This document shows, piece by piece, positions 1 to 5,663 of a DNA stretch of 11,729 nucleotides. The stretch is from an uncultured Oscillibacter sp. (GTDB taxonomy: Bacteria; Bacillota; Clostridia; Oscillospirales; Oscillospiraceae), in contig URKI01000061.1 in NCBI GenBank assembly GCA_900548505.1, positions 1-11,729 of the forward strand, in the 5' to 3' direction. Position 1 is the stretch's first letter; each line of letters begins with the position of its first letter. Under the pieces are notes generated by a model. The model was not told the origin of the DNA, made no database searches, and saw nothing but the letters and a program-made list of their open reading frames with translations. Both the position numbers and the translations under genes were made by a program.

Positions 1-48
1 CGAGATAGGCTCCGGTCTCGTGGGCTCGGAGATGTGTATAAGAGACAG
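1..48 (+). other. Illumina Nextera i7-side adapter (assembly contamination)
   Basis: Bases 1-6 (CGAGAT) are the end of the P7 tail, 7-14 (AGGCTCCG) are the 8-nt i7 index, 15-29 are GTCTCGTGGGCTCGG, and 30-48 are the Tn5 mosaic end AGATGTGTATAAGAGACAG. This is the exact order of a Nextera i7 adapter, so this stretch is library-construction sequence and not genome. From memory the index is the reverse complement of CGGAGCCT, one of the Nextera XT v2 set. Translating it in the frame of the anti-sigma gene gives the well-known artefact peptide MCIRDR, so any protein prediction starting here has a false N-terminus. Confidence 0.98.
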
Positions 49-335
49 ATGTATGCACGGATCAGCTGCGCCGGCGAAAGCGCGTGGTGCTGGTGCCCCA
101 GGAGGCACTGGACACGGGCAGCTACGAAGACCCGCTTCCCGCGGACGGGACCCTTGCCCAGCGGGTGGAGGGGCTGCCGCCGGAGGTGGCTACCATCGTG
201 AAGCTGCGCTTTTACGAGGAGCTGTCTCTCAAGGAGATCAGCACGGTGGTAAATTGCCCGCTGAGTACGGTGAAGACCCGTTTGTACACTGGCCTGAAAA
301 AACTTCGTGTTGCAATGGAAGGAGCGCAAGAATGA
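49..335 (+). CDS. ECF-type RNA polymerase sigma factor, C-terminal part (5' truncated)
   Basis: Open from the first genomic base to TGA at 333-335, in the frame of codon 51-53; about 94 residues remain. The upstream part is lost at the contig end. The first residues, VCTDQLRRRKR, look like the end of sigma region 2 (the N-x-DxxRRRKR segment of ECF factors). After a short linker comes region 4, LPPEVATIVKLRFYEELSLKE..STVKTRLYTGLKKLR, with its helix-turn-helix that contacts the -35 element. The protein directs RNA polymerase core to a small regulon. Its stop overlaps the start of the anti-sigma gene (ATGA, 332-335), so the two are co-translated and the anti-sigma factor is its likely direct partner. 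With an RsiV-type partner a SigV-like envelope-stress role is plausible, but the region 4 fragment alone cannot fix the ECF group. A GTG at 84-86 is an internal codon and not a start. Confidence 0.88.
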
Positions 336-1180
336 TGAACGAATTTCGCACGGCCAAAGAGGCTTATGACCAGACTCCCATCCCGCAGGAACTGAACGAG
401 CGGGTGCAGGCGGGCATCCGCCAGGGCAGTGAGGCCTATCGCAGCGCCCACCGCCGCGTATCCCTGCGCCGCACCCTGACCACGGCCGCCGCCTGCTTTG
501 TGGTAGTCGTGGGCACGCTGAATCTCTCTCCCACCGTGGCGGCGGCCGCGGCCGACGTGCCGGTGCTGGGCGGCCTGTTCCAGATCCTGACGGTCCGCAG
601 CTATGAGGATACCAACGGCGACCGCACCGTGGAGGTAGAGCAGCCCGGCCTGGAGGGCGGCGCCCTGGCCCAGCAGGTCTCCCAGGAGATCCAGGAGCGG
701 GTGGACGCCAAGATCGCCGAGGGCGAGAAGATCATCGCCGACTACAAGGAGGCCTTCCTGGCCACCGGCGGCACCGAAGAGGAGTGGGCCGAAAAGGACA
801 ACACCGTCAGCGTCACCTATGACATCAAGTCCCAGACCGATACCACCGTCTCCTTTGTGGTAGACAGCTACGTCTCCATCGCCAGCGCCTATCAGGAGCA
901 GGTATACTACAACCTGGACCTGGCAGCCAACCGGGAGATCACCCTGGCGGATCTGCTGGGCGAGAACTGGGTGGAGATCTGCAACGAGAGCATCCGCACC
1001 CAGATGGCCGAGAGTGAGGACCCCTCTGTGTTCTTCTCTGAGGACATGGGCGGCTTTACTACGGTGGACGAGACCACTTCTTTCTATATCAACGAAGCGG
1101 GCAATCCCGTGGTGGTGTTCCCCAAATACACCGTGGCCATCGGCGCCATGGGCAATGTGGAATTTGAGATCGCAAAATAA
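332..1180 (+). CDS. RsiV-like (DUF3298) membrane anti-sigma factor
   Basis: 282 aa, close to B. subtilis RsiV (about 285 aa). The start ATG at 332 overlaps the sigma-factor stop; GGAAGGAG (317-324) sits 7 nt upstream. A second ATG at 335 is also possible. Residues 1-46 form a charged cytoplasmic sigma-binding tail. Residues about 47-65 are one membrane segment (TTAAACFVVVVGTLNLS). It is followed by an Ala-rich AxA-type stretch (69-74, AAAAAD) and VPVLGGLFQILTVRSYED, the conserved juxtamembrane segment of RsiV relatives, where signal peptidase cuts in RsiV. The extracellular part (about 95-282) ends in a DUF3298 domain: VYYNLDLAANREITLADLLG, then FYINEAGNPVVVFPKYTVAIGAMGNVEFEIAK (in two blocks, 251-282). 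In the family this domain binds lysozyme and the protein is destroyed stepwise by signal peptidase and RasP, freeing the sigma factor. That lysozyme is the signal here is inference; clostridia carry several paralogues with other or unknown signals. Confidence 0.88.
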   Translation: MMNEFRTAKEAYDQTPIPQELNERVQAGIRQGSEAYRSAHRRVSLRRTLTTAAACFVVVVGTLNLSPTVAAAAADVPVLGGLFQILTVRSYEDTNGDRTVEVEQPGLEGGALAQQVSQEIQERVDAKIAEGEKIIADYKEAFLATGGTEEEWAEKDNTVSVTYDIKSQTDTTVSFVVDSYVSIASAYQEQVYYNLDLAANREITLADLLGENWVEICNESIRTQMAESEDPSVFFSEDMGGFTTVDETTSFYINEAGNPVVVFPKYTVAIGAMGNVEFEIAK

Positions 1181-1186
1181 CGCCGA

Positions 1187-1222
1187 ATGTTCCCCGGAGC
1201 GCGCTCCGGGGAACATTTTTTT
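1187..1222 (+). terminator. Rho-independent terminator of the sigma/anti-sigma operon
   Basis: ATGTTCCCCGGAGC (1187-1200) pairs with GCTCCGGGGAACAT (1203-1216) around GC, a 14-bp perfect dyad, and runs into seven T (1216-1222). It begins 6 nt after the anti-sigma stop, so it separates this operon from cysK. Confidence 0.93.
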
Positions 1223-1227
1223 AGGGG

Positions 1228-1257
1228 TTGTGCCCGGATGGGGCGGGGGTGTATGAT
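1228..1257 (+). promoter_or_regulatory. Probable sigma-A promoter of cysK
   Basis: TTGTGC (1228-1233, 4/6 to consensus), 18-nt spacer, TATGAT (1252-1257, 5/6). It lies right after the upstream terminator and puts the transcript start near 1264, leaving a leader of only about 25 nt. That is too short for a T-box or S-box riboswitch, so any sulfur control would have to act on the DNA. Confidence 0.45.
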
Positions 1258-1288
1258 AAGAGAAATTTCAAAAACGGAGGAGAACGCC

Positions 1289-2218
1289 ATGAACATCGCC
1301 CACAGCATCACGGACCTGATCGGACACACCCCGCTGCTGGAGCTTTGCCGCTATGAAGCCGCCCACGGCCTGGAGGCCACCATCCTCGGCAAGCTGGAAC
1401 GCCAGAACCCTGCCGGCAGCGCCAAGGACCGGGTGGCTGCCGCCATGATCGACCAGGCGGAGCGCCAGGGACGCCTGACACCGGGCGGCACCATCATCGA
1501 GCCCACTTCCGGCAATACGGGCATTGGCCTTGCTGCCGTGGGCGCCGCCAAGGGCTACCGGGTGATCCTCACCATGCCGGACACCATGAGTGTGGAGCGG
1601 CGCAGCCTCATTGCCGCCTACGGTGCCGAGATCGTGCTCACGCCGGGCGCGGAGGGCATGGCGGGCGCGGTTGCCAAGGCCGAGGAGCTGGCAGCCTCTA
1701 TCCCCGGCAGCATCGTGGCCGGGCAGTTTGAAAACCCCGCCAACCCGGCGGCCCACATGGCCACCACCGGCCCGGAGATCTGGGCCGATACGGACGGCAA
1801 GGTGGACATCTTCGTGGCGGGCGCCGGCACCGGAGGCACCCTCACCGGCGTGGGCCGGTACCTCAAGGAACAAAATCCCACCGTGCGGGTGGTGGCGGTG
1901 GAGCCTGCGTCCTCGCCTCTTTTGACCAAAGGGTATGCAGGGGCCCACGGCCTCCAGGGCATCGGCGCCAACTTCGTGCCAGAGAATCTGGACCGGTCGG
2001 TGCTGGATGAGATCATCCCTGTGACGGATGAGGACGCTTATGCCGCGGGGCGGGAGCTTGCCCGGCGGGAGGGCATCCTGGCGGGCATCACCTCCGGTGC
2101 GGCGGTCTGGGCGGCGGCAGAGCTGGCCCGGCGGCCGGAGAACCGGGGCAAGGTCATCGTGGCGCTGCTGCCGGACAGCGGCGAGCGGTATTTGTCCACT
2201 CCCATGTTCCAGGAATAA
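1289..2218 (+). CDS. cysK: Cysteine synthase A (O-acetylserine sulfhydrylase)
   Basis: 309 aa, the usual length for CysK. It is a cytoplasmic PLP enzyme that joins O-acetyl-L-serine and sulfide to give L-cysteine and acetate. The start ATG at 1289 has GGAGG (1276-1280) 8 nt upstream. An in-frame ATG at 1187 lies inside the preceding terminator and is rejected. Visible signatures: QNPAGSAKDR with the PLP lysine K46; the substrate loop TSGNTG (73-78); the phosphate-binding glycine loop GAGTGGT (178-184); HGLQGIGANF (220-229); GITSGAA (266-272) with the serine facing the PLP ring nitrogen; PDSGERYLST (295-304). Nothing catalytic is missing. It is a single-gene unit between two terminators, and no serine acetyltransferase (cysE) is next to it. 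Cystathionine beta-synthase-like relatives share the fold, but the length and motifs favour CysK. Confidence 0.95.
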   Translation: MNIAHSITDLIGHTPLLELCRYEAAHGLEATILGKLERQNPAGSAKDRVAAAMIDQAERQGRLTPGGTIIEPTSGNTGIGLAAVGAAKGYRVILTMPDTMSVERRSLIAAYGAEIVLTPGAEGMAGAVAKAEELAASIPGSIVAGQFENPANPAAHMATTGPEIWADTDGKVDIFVAGAGTGGTLTGVGRYLKEQNPTVRVVAVEPASSPLLTKGYAGAHGLQGIGANFVPENLDRSVLDEIIPVTDEDAYAAGRELARREGILAGITSGAAVWAAAELARRPENRGKVIVALLPDSGERYLSTPMFQE

Positions 2219-2251
2219 AAAAGAGAGACGCCTTTGGCGTCTCTCTTTTTT
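2217..2251. terminator. Bidirectional terminator between cysK and gdhA
   Basis: AAAAAAGAGAGACGCC (2217-2232) and GGCGTCTCTCTTTTTT (2236-2251) form a 16-bp perfect stem with loop TTT. The A-run and T-run flank the GC part on both sides, so it can stop cysK from the left and gdhA (stop at 2263-2265) from the right. The stem overlaps the last bases of the cysK stop codon. Confidence 0.93.
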
Positions 2252-2262
2252 AATGGCTTGGA

Positions 2263-3612
2263 TCAGACCACACCCTGGGCCAGCATGGCGTCCACGACCT
2301 TCTTGAAGCCGGCGATGTTGGCGCCGACCACCAGGTCGCCGGGCATGCCGCACTCCATGGAGGCGTTGTAGGCATTGTGGAAAATGTTCTCCATGATGCC
2401 CTTGAGCTTGGCGTCCACCTCTTCGAAGGTCCAGGAATAGCGCATGCTGTTCTGGCTCATCTCCAGCGCGCTGGTGGCCACGCCGCCGGCGTTGGCAGCC
2501 TTGGCGGGAGCAAACAGCAGACCGGCCTCCTGGAACACGCGGATGGCCTCGGGGCGGCAGGGCATGTTGGCGCCTTCTGCCACGGCCATGGCGCCGTTCT
2601 TCACGATGGTCTTGGCGATCTCCTCGTCGATCTCGTTCTGGGTGGCGCAGGGCAGGGCGATGTCGCAGGGGATGGTCCAGATGCCGCGGAAGCCCTCGGT
2701 GTAGGTGCTGCCGGGAACCCGCTCGGCGTACTCCTTGATGCGGCCGCGGTGGCCCAGCTTGATGTCCTTGACCACGTCCAGACGGATGCCGTTGGGATCG
2801 TGGATATAGCCGTTGGAGTCGCTCAGGGCCACCACCTTGGCGCCCAGAGCCATGGCCTTCTCCGTGGCGAAGATGGCCACGTTGCCGCTGCCGGAGATGA
2901 CCACGGTCTTGCCGGCGAAGCTGTCGTTCTTCATGCACTTGAGCATCTCGGCGGTCAGGTAGCAAAGACCGTAGCCGGTGGCCTCGGTACGGGCCAGGGA
3001 GCCGCCGTAGGTCAGGCCCTTGCCGGTGAGGATGCCCGCCTCGTGGGCGTTGCGCAGACGGCGATACTGGCCGAACAGATAGCCGATCTCACGGGCACCC
3101 ACGCCGATGTCGCCGGCGGGCACGTCGGTGAACTGGCCGATGTGGCGGTAGAGCTCGGTCATGAAGCTCTGGCAAAAACGCATGACCTCAGCGTCGCTCT
3201 TGCCCTTGGGATCGAAGTCGCTGCCGCCCTTGCCGCCGCCGATGGGCAGGCCGGTGAGGCTGTTCTTCAGGATCTGCTCGAAGCCCAGGAACTTCAGGAT
3301 GGACAGGTTGACGGTGGGATGGAACCGCAGACCGCCCTTATAGGGGCCGATGGCAGAGTTGAACTGGACACGGTAGCCGCGGTTGACCTGCACCTTGCCC
3401 TCGTCATCCACCCAGGGCACCCGGAAGCTCACCACGCGCTCGGGCTCCACGAAGGACTCGATGACGCCGTTGGCCTCGTACTCGGGGTGTTTGTCCACAA
3501 TGAGATCCAGGCTCTCCAGGACTTCCAGGACGGCCTGGTGGAATTCTTTCTGATCGGGGTCCCGGGTGACGACCTGGGTGTATACCCGCTGCAAATACTC
3601 GCTGTTCAACAT
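2263..3612 (-). CDS. gdhA: NADP-specific glutamate dehydrogenase
   Basis: 449 aa, matching hexameric bacterial GdhA (E. coli 447). It catalyses the reversible reductive amination of 2-oxoglutarate with ammonium to L-glutamate in the cytoplasm. Two ATGs compete: 3618 lies only 2 nt from AAGGGG (3626-3621), while 3612 (MLNSEYLQRVY) lies 8 nt away, so 3612 is chosen. Motifs, numbered from that start: GPYKGGLRFHP (89-99); PIGGGKGGSDFDPKG with catalytic K128; TDVPAGDIGVGAREIGYL with catalytic D163; the Rossmann loop SGSGNVA (240-246). After the second strand comes LSDSNG (263-268), which resembles the NADP-type ASDSSG of E. coli and differs from the SGPDG of the NAD enzyme of C. symbiosum; this is the reason for the NADP call. 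It is a single gene with its own AT-rich upstream region. It can use the 2-oxoglutarate made by the isocitrate dehydrogenase encoded at 5884-7101. Confidence 0.95.
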   Translation of the reverse strand: MLNSEYLQRVYTQVVTRDPDQKEFHQAVLEVLESLDLIVDKHPEYEANGVIESFVEPERVVSFRVPWVDDEGKVQVNRGYRVQFNSAIGPYKGGLRFHPTVNLSILKFLGFEQILKNSLTGLPIGGGKGGSDFDPKGKSDAEVMRFCQSFMTELYRHIGQFTDVPAGDIGVGAREIGYLFGQYRRLRNAHEAGILTGKGLTYGGSLARTEATGYGLCYLTAEMLKCMKNDSFAGKTVVISGSGNVAIFATEKAMALGAKVVALSDSNGYIHDPNGIRLDVVKDIKLGHRGRIKEYAERVPGSTYTEGFRGIWTIPCDIALPCATQNEIDEEIAKTIVKNGAMAVAEGANMPCRPEAIRVFQEAGLLFAPAKAANAGGVATSALEMSQNSMRYSWTFEEVDAKLKGIMENIFHNAYNASMECGMPGDLVVGANIAGFKKVVDAMLAQGVV

Positions 3613-3641
3613 AACCATTACCCCTTTTTGTGTAGTTTTAT

Positions 3642-3654
3642 GCGTATACTACGC
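3642..3654 (-). promoter_or_regulatory. Small inverted repeat in the gdhA leader
   Basis: GCGTA-TAC-TACGC is a 5-bp perfect dyad around 3 nt, about 30 bp upstream of the gdhA start and downstream of the proposed promoter. It could be a repressor site or a small leader hairpin, or chance; nothing ties it to a known nitrogen regulator. Confidence 0.25.
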
Positions 3655-3671
3655 CTTTGACACTTTAATTT

Positions 3672-3701
3672 AGAATAACGGATATGCCCGATCTTACACA
3701 A
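3672..3701 (-). promoter_or_regulatory. Possible gdhA promoter
   Basis: On the minus strand TTGTGT (3701-3696), an 18-nt spacer and TATTCT (3677-3672) each match the consensus at 4 of 6 positions. The surrounding 3613-3760 gap is markedly AT-rich compared with the genes. The match is modest and other AT-rich hexamers in this gap could serve instead. Confidence 0.35.
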
Positions 3702-3758
3702 GGTTTAAATTTCCTAAAATCCAAAAAAGTTAAGCAATCGTTTTCCTCCAATTTTTAC

Positions 3759-3805
3759 AAAAAAAAGAGCCCCCTGCCGCAACGCGGACAAGGAGACTCT
3801 TTTTT
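3759..3805 (-). terminator. Terminator of the TIGR04255 gene
   Basis: On the minus strand AAAAAGAGT...ACTC-type arms enclose a GC core: GAG (3767-3769) with CTC (3797-3799), flanked by A- and T-runs, and an inner CCGC/GCGG stem (3777-3780 / 3784-3787) around AAC, with bulges between. It starts 18 nt after the TIGR04255 stop and ends in a U-run on that strand (A-run 3759-3766). The symmetric A/T runs could also block read-through from the other side. Confidence 0.8.
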
Positions 3806-3823
3806 GTACTTGAAAGGTGTACG

Positions 3824-4621
3824 TTACTGGGGGGCCATGGCCTGGCGCAGCGTGTCGGTAATGGCGCCTTCAAAGATGCGGGTGGCGTGGCCGTGGAGGG
3901 TCTCCAGCCCGGCGGCGGAAAGGGTGCAGGGCACCTTGCCGTTCATGGAGAGATCCATGTCGAAGATGAACTTGACCTCCGGGTCCTGAGCGGCGCCGGG
4001 GGCGTTGCTCTTCACCCGGCCGGGGCCGGCATGGATCTTGGCCCGGCAGCTGGAGTCCAGCTGGAACAGAAGGTCGCTGGCGCAGTTGAGGAAGTTCTCC
4101 TCGATCACGTCCGGCTGGCACAGGGGGCCCACATAGGCAGGAGAGATGAGCTCTGCCCACTTGGTCTTCTCCAGTCCCAGCTTGGAGCGGGTGAAGATGT
4201 TCACGTACCGCAGGCCCACCCGCTGGAAAAAAGCGGGCTGATAGAGCTTGATGAAAGCGGCCAGGGGCTTGTCCAGATGGCGGGCAAACTCCTCCCAGCC
4301 GGTATAGTGCAGGGTGGACAGGGCGATGAAATCCTTGGTGAGGTTCAGCTTCCACTGGTTGTCAGCAGAGAGAAAGTTGTAGTTGGTGACAGGGGGCTGC
4401 TGCTCCACCTTGGGGGCGGCGCCGGGGGCGGAGAGGGTGATCTTGGGAGGCGTCACATCCTGACGGCGGGCATACTGGGGAAACTCCGCGCGGATGGCCT
4501 CCTGAAAGTCCGCCGGCTCCACGGTGTTGATGGTGAGGATCGTGGGGAAACGCAGCTGGCAGATGACCTCCTGCACGGGCGCCTTATGATAGGTAGTACG
4601 GGGATGTCCTGAAAACAGCAT
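3824..4621 (-). CDS. TIGR04255 family protein, function unknown
   Basis: 265 aa, within the usual 240-270 aa of this sporadically distributed family. The start ATG at 4621 has AAGGAG (4635-4630) 8 nt upstream. Features that fit the family: an N-terminal YHKAPVQEVICQLRFP (11-26); the central FFQRVGLRYVNIF (131-143) followed by KWAELISP (154-161); FIFDMDLSMNG (218-228) near the C-terminus; and LETLHGHATRIFEGAITDTL (239-258) as the closing helix. There is no signal peptide, membrane segment, or catalytic motif that I recognise, so it is presumably cytoplasmic. It has its own strong promoter (4655-4683) and a terminator, so it is expressed alone, although read-through from the upstream hydrolase gene cannot be excluded. 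The family recognition is from motif memory. No function should be assigned: members are known only by patchy distribution, and the housekeeping neighbours here give no functional clue. Confidence 0.85.
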   Translation of the reverse strand: MLFSGHPRTTYHKAPVQEVICQLRFPTILTINTVEPADFQEAIRAEFPQYARRQDVTPPKITLSAPGAAPKVEQQPPVTNYNFLSADNQWKLNLTKDFIALSTLHYTGWEEFARHLDKPLAAFIKLYQPAFFQRVGLRYVNIFTRSKLGLEKTKWAELISPAYVGPLCQPDVIEENFLNCASDLLFQLDSSCRAKIHAGPGRVKSNAPGAAQDPEVKFIFDMDLSMNGKVPCTLSAAGLETLHGHATRIFEGAITDTLRQAMAPQ

Positions 4622-4654
4622 GGGGCATGCTCCTTTTCTCTGGAATATATGCCC

Positions 4655-4683
4655 ATTGTAGCCCGCCCGGCGGCAAAAGTCAA
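4655..4683 (-). promoter_or_regulatory. Strong sigma-A promoter of the TIGR04255 gene
   Basis: TTGACT (4683-4678, 5/6), exactly 17 nt, TACAAT (4660-4655, 5/6). The -35 box begins 1 nt after the stop codon of the SleB-like gene. The start point would be near 4648, giving a leader of about 27 nt that contains the AAGGAG ribosome binding site. This is one of the two best promoter matches in the window. Confidence 0.75.
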
Positions 4684-4684
4684 A

Positions 4685-5494
4685 TCACAGGTAGAACCGG
4701 TGGCAGCCGATGGTGGTCAGGTAGGTGCGGTTGGCGTTGATCCAGGTGCCGGGTGAGAGATCGGGTGCATAAAAATACAGCGCGCCGTCCACCGTTGTCT
4801 CCCCGTTCAGCACCCGCCCGGCTGCCTCCAGGGACAGGTGATAGGGGTCTGAGTAGACGGTGCCGTTTTCCACCGGCTCGAACTGCACGGCGTATTTCTG
4901 GTCAAAGACCACACCGGCGATGGTATCGGGGAACTGGTCGCTTTCCACCCGGTTCAGAACTACGTTGCCCACGGCGATCTGACCCTCCAGGGGCTCGCCC
5001 TGGCTCTCGGCGCTGATGATGCGGCTGAGCCAGTAGTAGTCCACGGCGTTGTAGGGCGCGTCGGGCGAGGTCACGGCAGCGCCGGCGAGGTAGGGGTCCC
5101 ACTCCACCGTGGCCCCCAGCAGCTCGCCGACCAGCCGCAGCGGCACCATGGTGCGGCCCTGCTCCACGGAAACGACGGCGCTGTGGGAAACGCCGTCCAA
5201 CGTCACGGTGTCGGCGGCGGGATCGGCAATGAGCGTCCGGTCGCCGGAGACGGCCACTGCTGCAGCGGCCCCGGCGTCCCAGGTAAGCGTCCAGTCACCC
5301 AGGGTGTCCAACAGGGCGCCCAGGGGCACATAGGTGACGCCGTCACGCACCACGCCCCGGCTCTCCAGCCAGTGGCCGTCCACCTGCACGACGACGCTGC
5401 GCTCTGCGCGTTCGGTCTGCTCCATCTGCGCCGCCTGGGCGGGCGTGGACAGCAGCATAGCGGCCAAAAGACCGCAAAAAATACTTCGTTTCAT
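4685..5494 (-). CDS. Secreted cell-wall hydrolase: CuAO_N-type domain + SleB-like (Hydrolase_2) domain
   Basis: 269 aa. Start chosen at ATG 5494 (MKRSIFCGLLAAML), 10 nt after AAAGGA (5510-5505); the in-frame ATG at 5503 is only 1 nt from that site. Residues 1-22 are a signal peptide ending STPAQAAQ. Residues about 33-143 hold a copper-amine-oxidase-N-like module: two repeats of the type VDG-(x)n-VTYVPLGALLDTLG-(x)n-W, the second with GRTMVPLRLVGELLG; in clostridia this module is found on exported envelope proteins. Residues about 153-269 form the SleB-type domain: WLSRIISAESQGEP with probable catalytic E163; GQIAVGNVVLNRV (171-183); FPDTIAGVVFD; QFEPV (204-208); ALYFYAPD; and TIGCHRFY at the end. 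SleB enzymes cleave peptidoglycan glycan strands, and in spores they act on cortex muramic-delta-lactam. CuAO_N in place of a PG_binding_1 domain suggests a relative acting on vegetative or envelope peptidoglycan. A role in spore germination is possible but not shown. Confidence 0.88.
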   Translation of the reverse strand: MKRSIFCGLLAAMLLSTPAQAAQMEQTERAERSVVVQVDGHWLESRGVVRDGVTYVPLGALLDTLGDWTLTWDAGAAAAVAVSGDRTLIADPAADTVTLDGVSHSAVVSVEQGRTMVPLRLVGELLGATVEWDPYLAGAAVTSPDAPYNAVDYYWLSRIISAESQGEPLEGQIAVGNVVLNRVESDQFPDTIAGVVFDQKYAVQFEPVENGTVYSDPYHLSLEAAGRVLNGETTVDGALYFYAPDLSPGTWINANRTYLTTIGCHRFYL

Positions 5495-5502
5495 AAAAGT
5501 CA

Positions 5503-5535
5503 TATCCTTTTTGCGGGATTTCTACAAAAAGGATA
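5503..5535. repeat. 11-11-11 inverted repeat over the -10 box and RBS of the SleB-like gene
   Basis: TATCCTTTTTG (5503-5513) and CAAAAAGGATA (5525-5535) are perfect reverse complements separated by 11 nt. On the minus strand the downstream arm contains the AAAGGA ribosome binding site of the hydrolase gene, and the upstream arm contains the proposed -10 box TATCCT. It may be an operator, or a leader hairpin that hides the ribosome binding site if transcription starts further upstream. Confidence 0.6.
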
Positions 5536-5558
5536 CAGGTTTTGTGCTGTCGGGGCAA
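5530..5558 (-). promoter_or_regulatory. Possible promoter of the SleB-like gene
   Basis: TTGCCC (5558-5553, 4/6), a 17-nt spacer and TATCCT (5535-5530, 4/6) on the minus strand. Initiation would be near 5523, inside the spacer of the inverted repeat at 5503-5535, giving a leader of about 30 nt. Moderate match only; a sporulation-sigma promoter was not recognised. Confidence 0.35.
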
Positions 5559-5663
5559 CCCACAAATCCTGGCAGAGTGCCCAGAGTCTGGGGTCAGGGG
5601 GCCGACCGTGAAAAAAATCCCCGCCTCGTACATACAGTGTGGAGAGGAGAGGGGGGCGCACAG

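Noticed and set aside
20..331. N-terminal extension of the anti-sigma gene through the sigma-factor region and adapter
   Set aside because: It includes adapter-derived MCIRDR and overlaps the sigma region 4 coding frame; ATG 332 with its GGAAGGAG site is the real start.
1187..1288. Upstream in-frame ATG for cysK
   Set aside because: It lies inside the stem of the preceding terminator and lacks a ribosome binding site; ATG 1289 has GGAGG at 8 nt.
1268..2965. A 565-codon minus-strand open frame spanning cysK and part of gdhA
   Set aside because: It crosses two real genes and the terminator between them, and its translation is Arg/His/Gly-rich without domains.
2377..3660. A 427-codon plus-strand open frame opposite gdhA
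   Set aside because: Shadow of gdhA; Gly/Ala/His/Val-rich translation without domain features or a start site.
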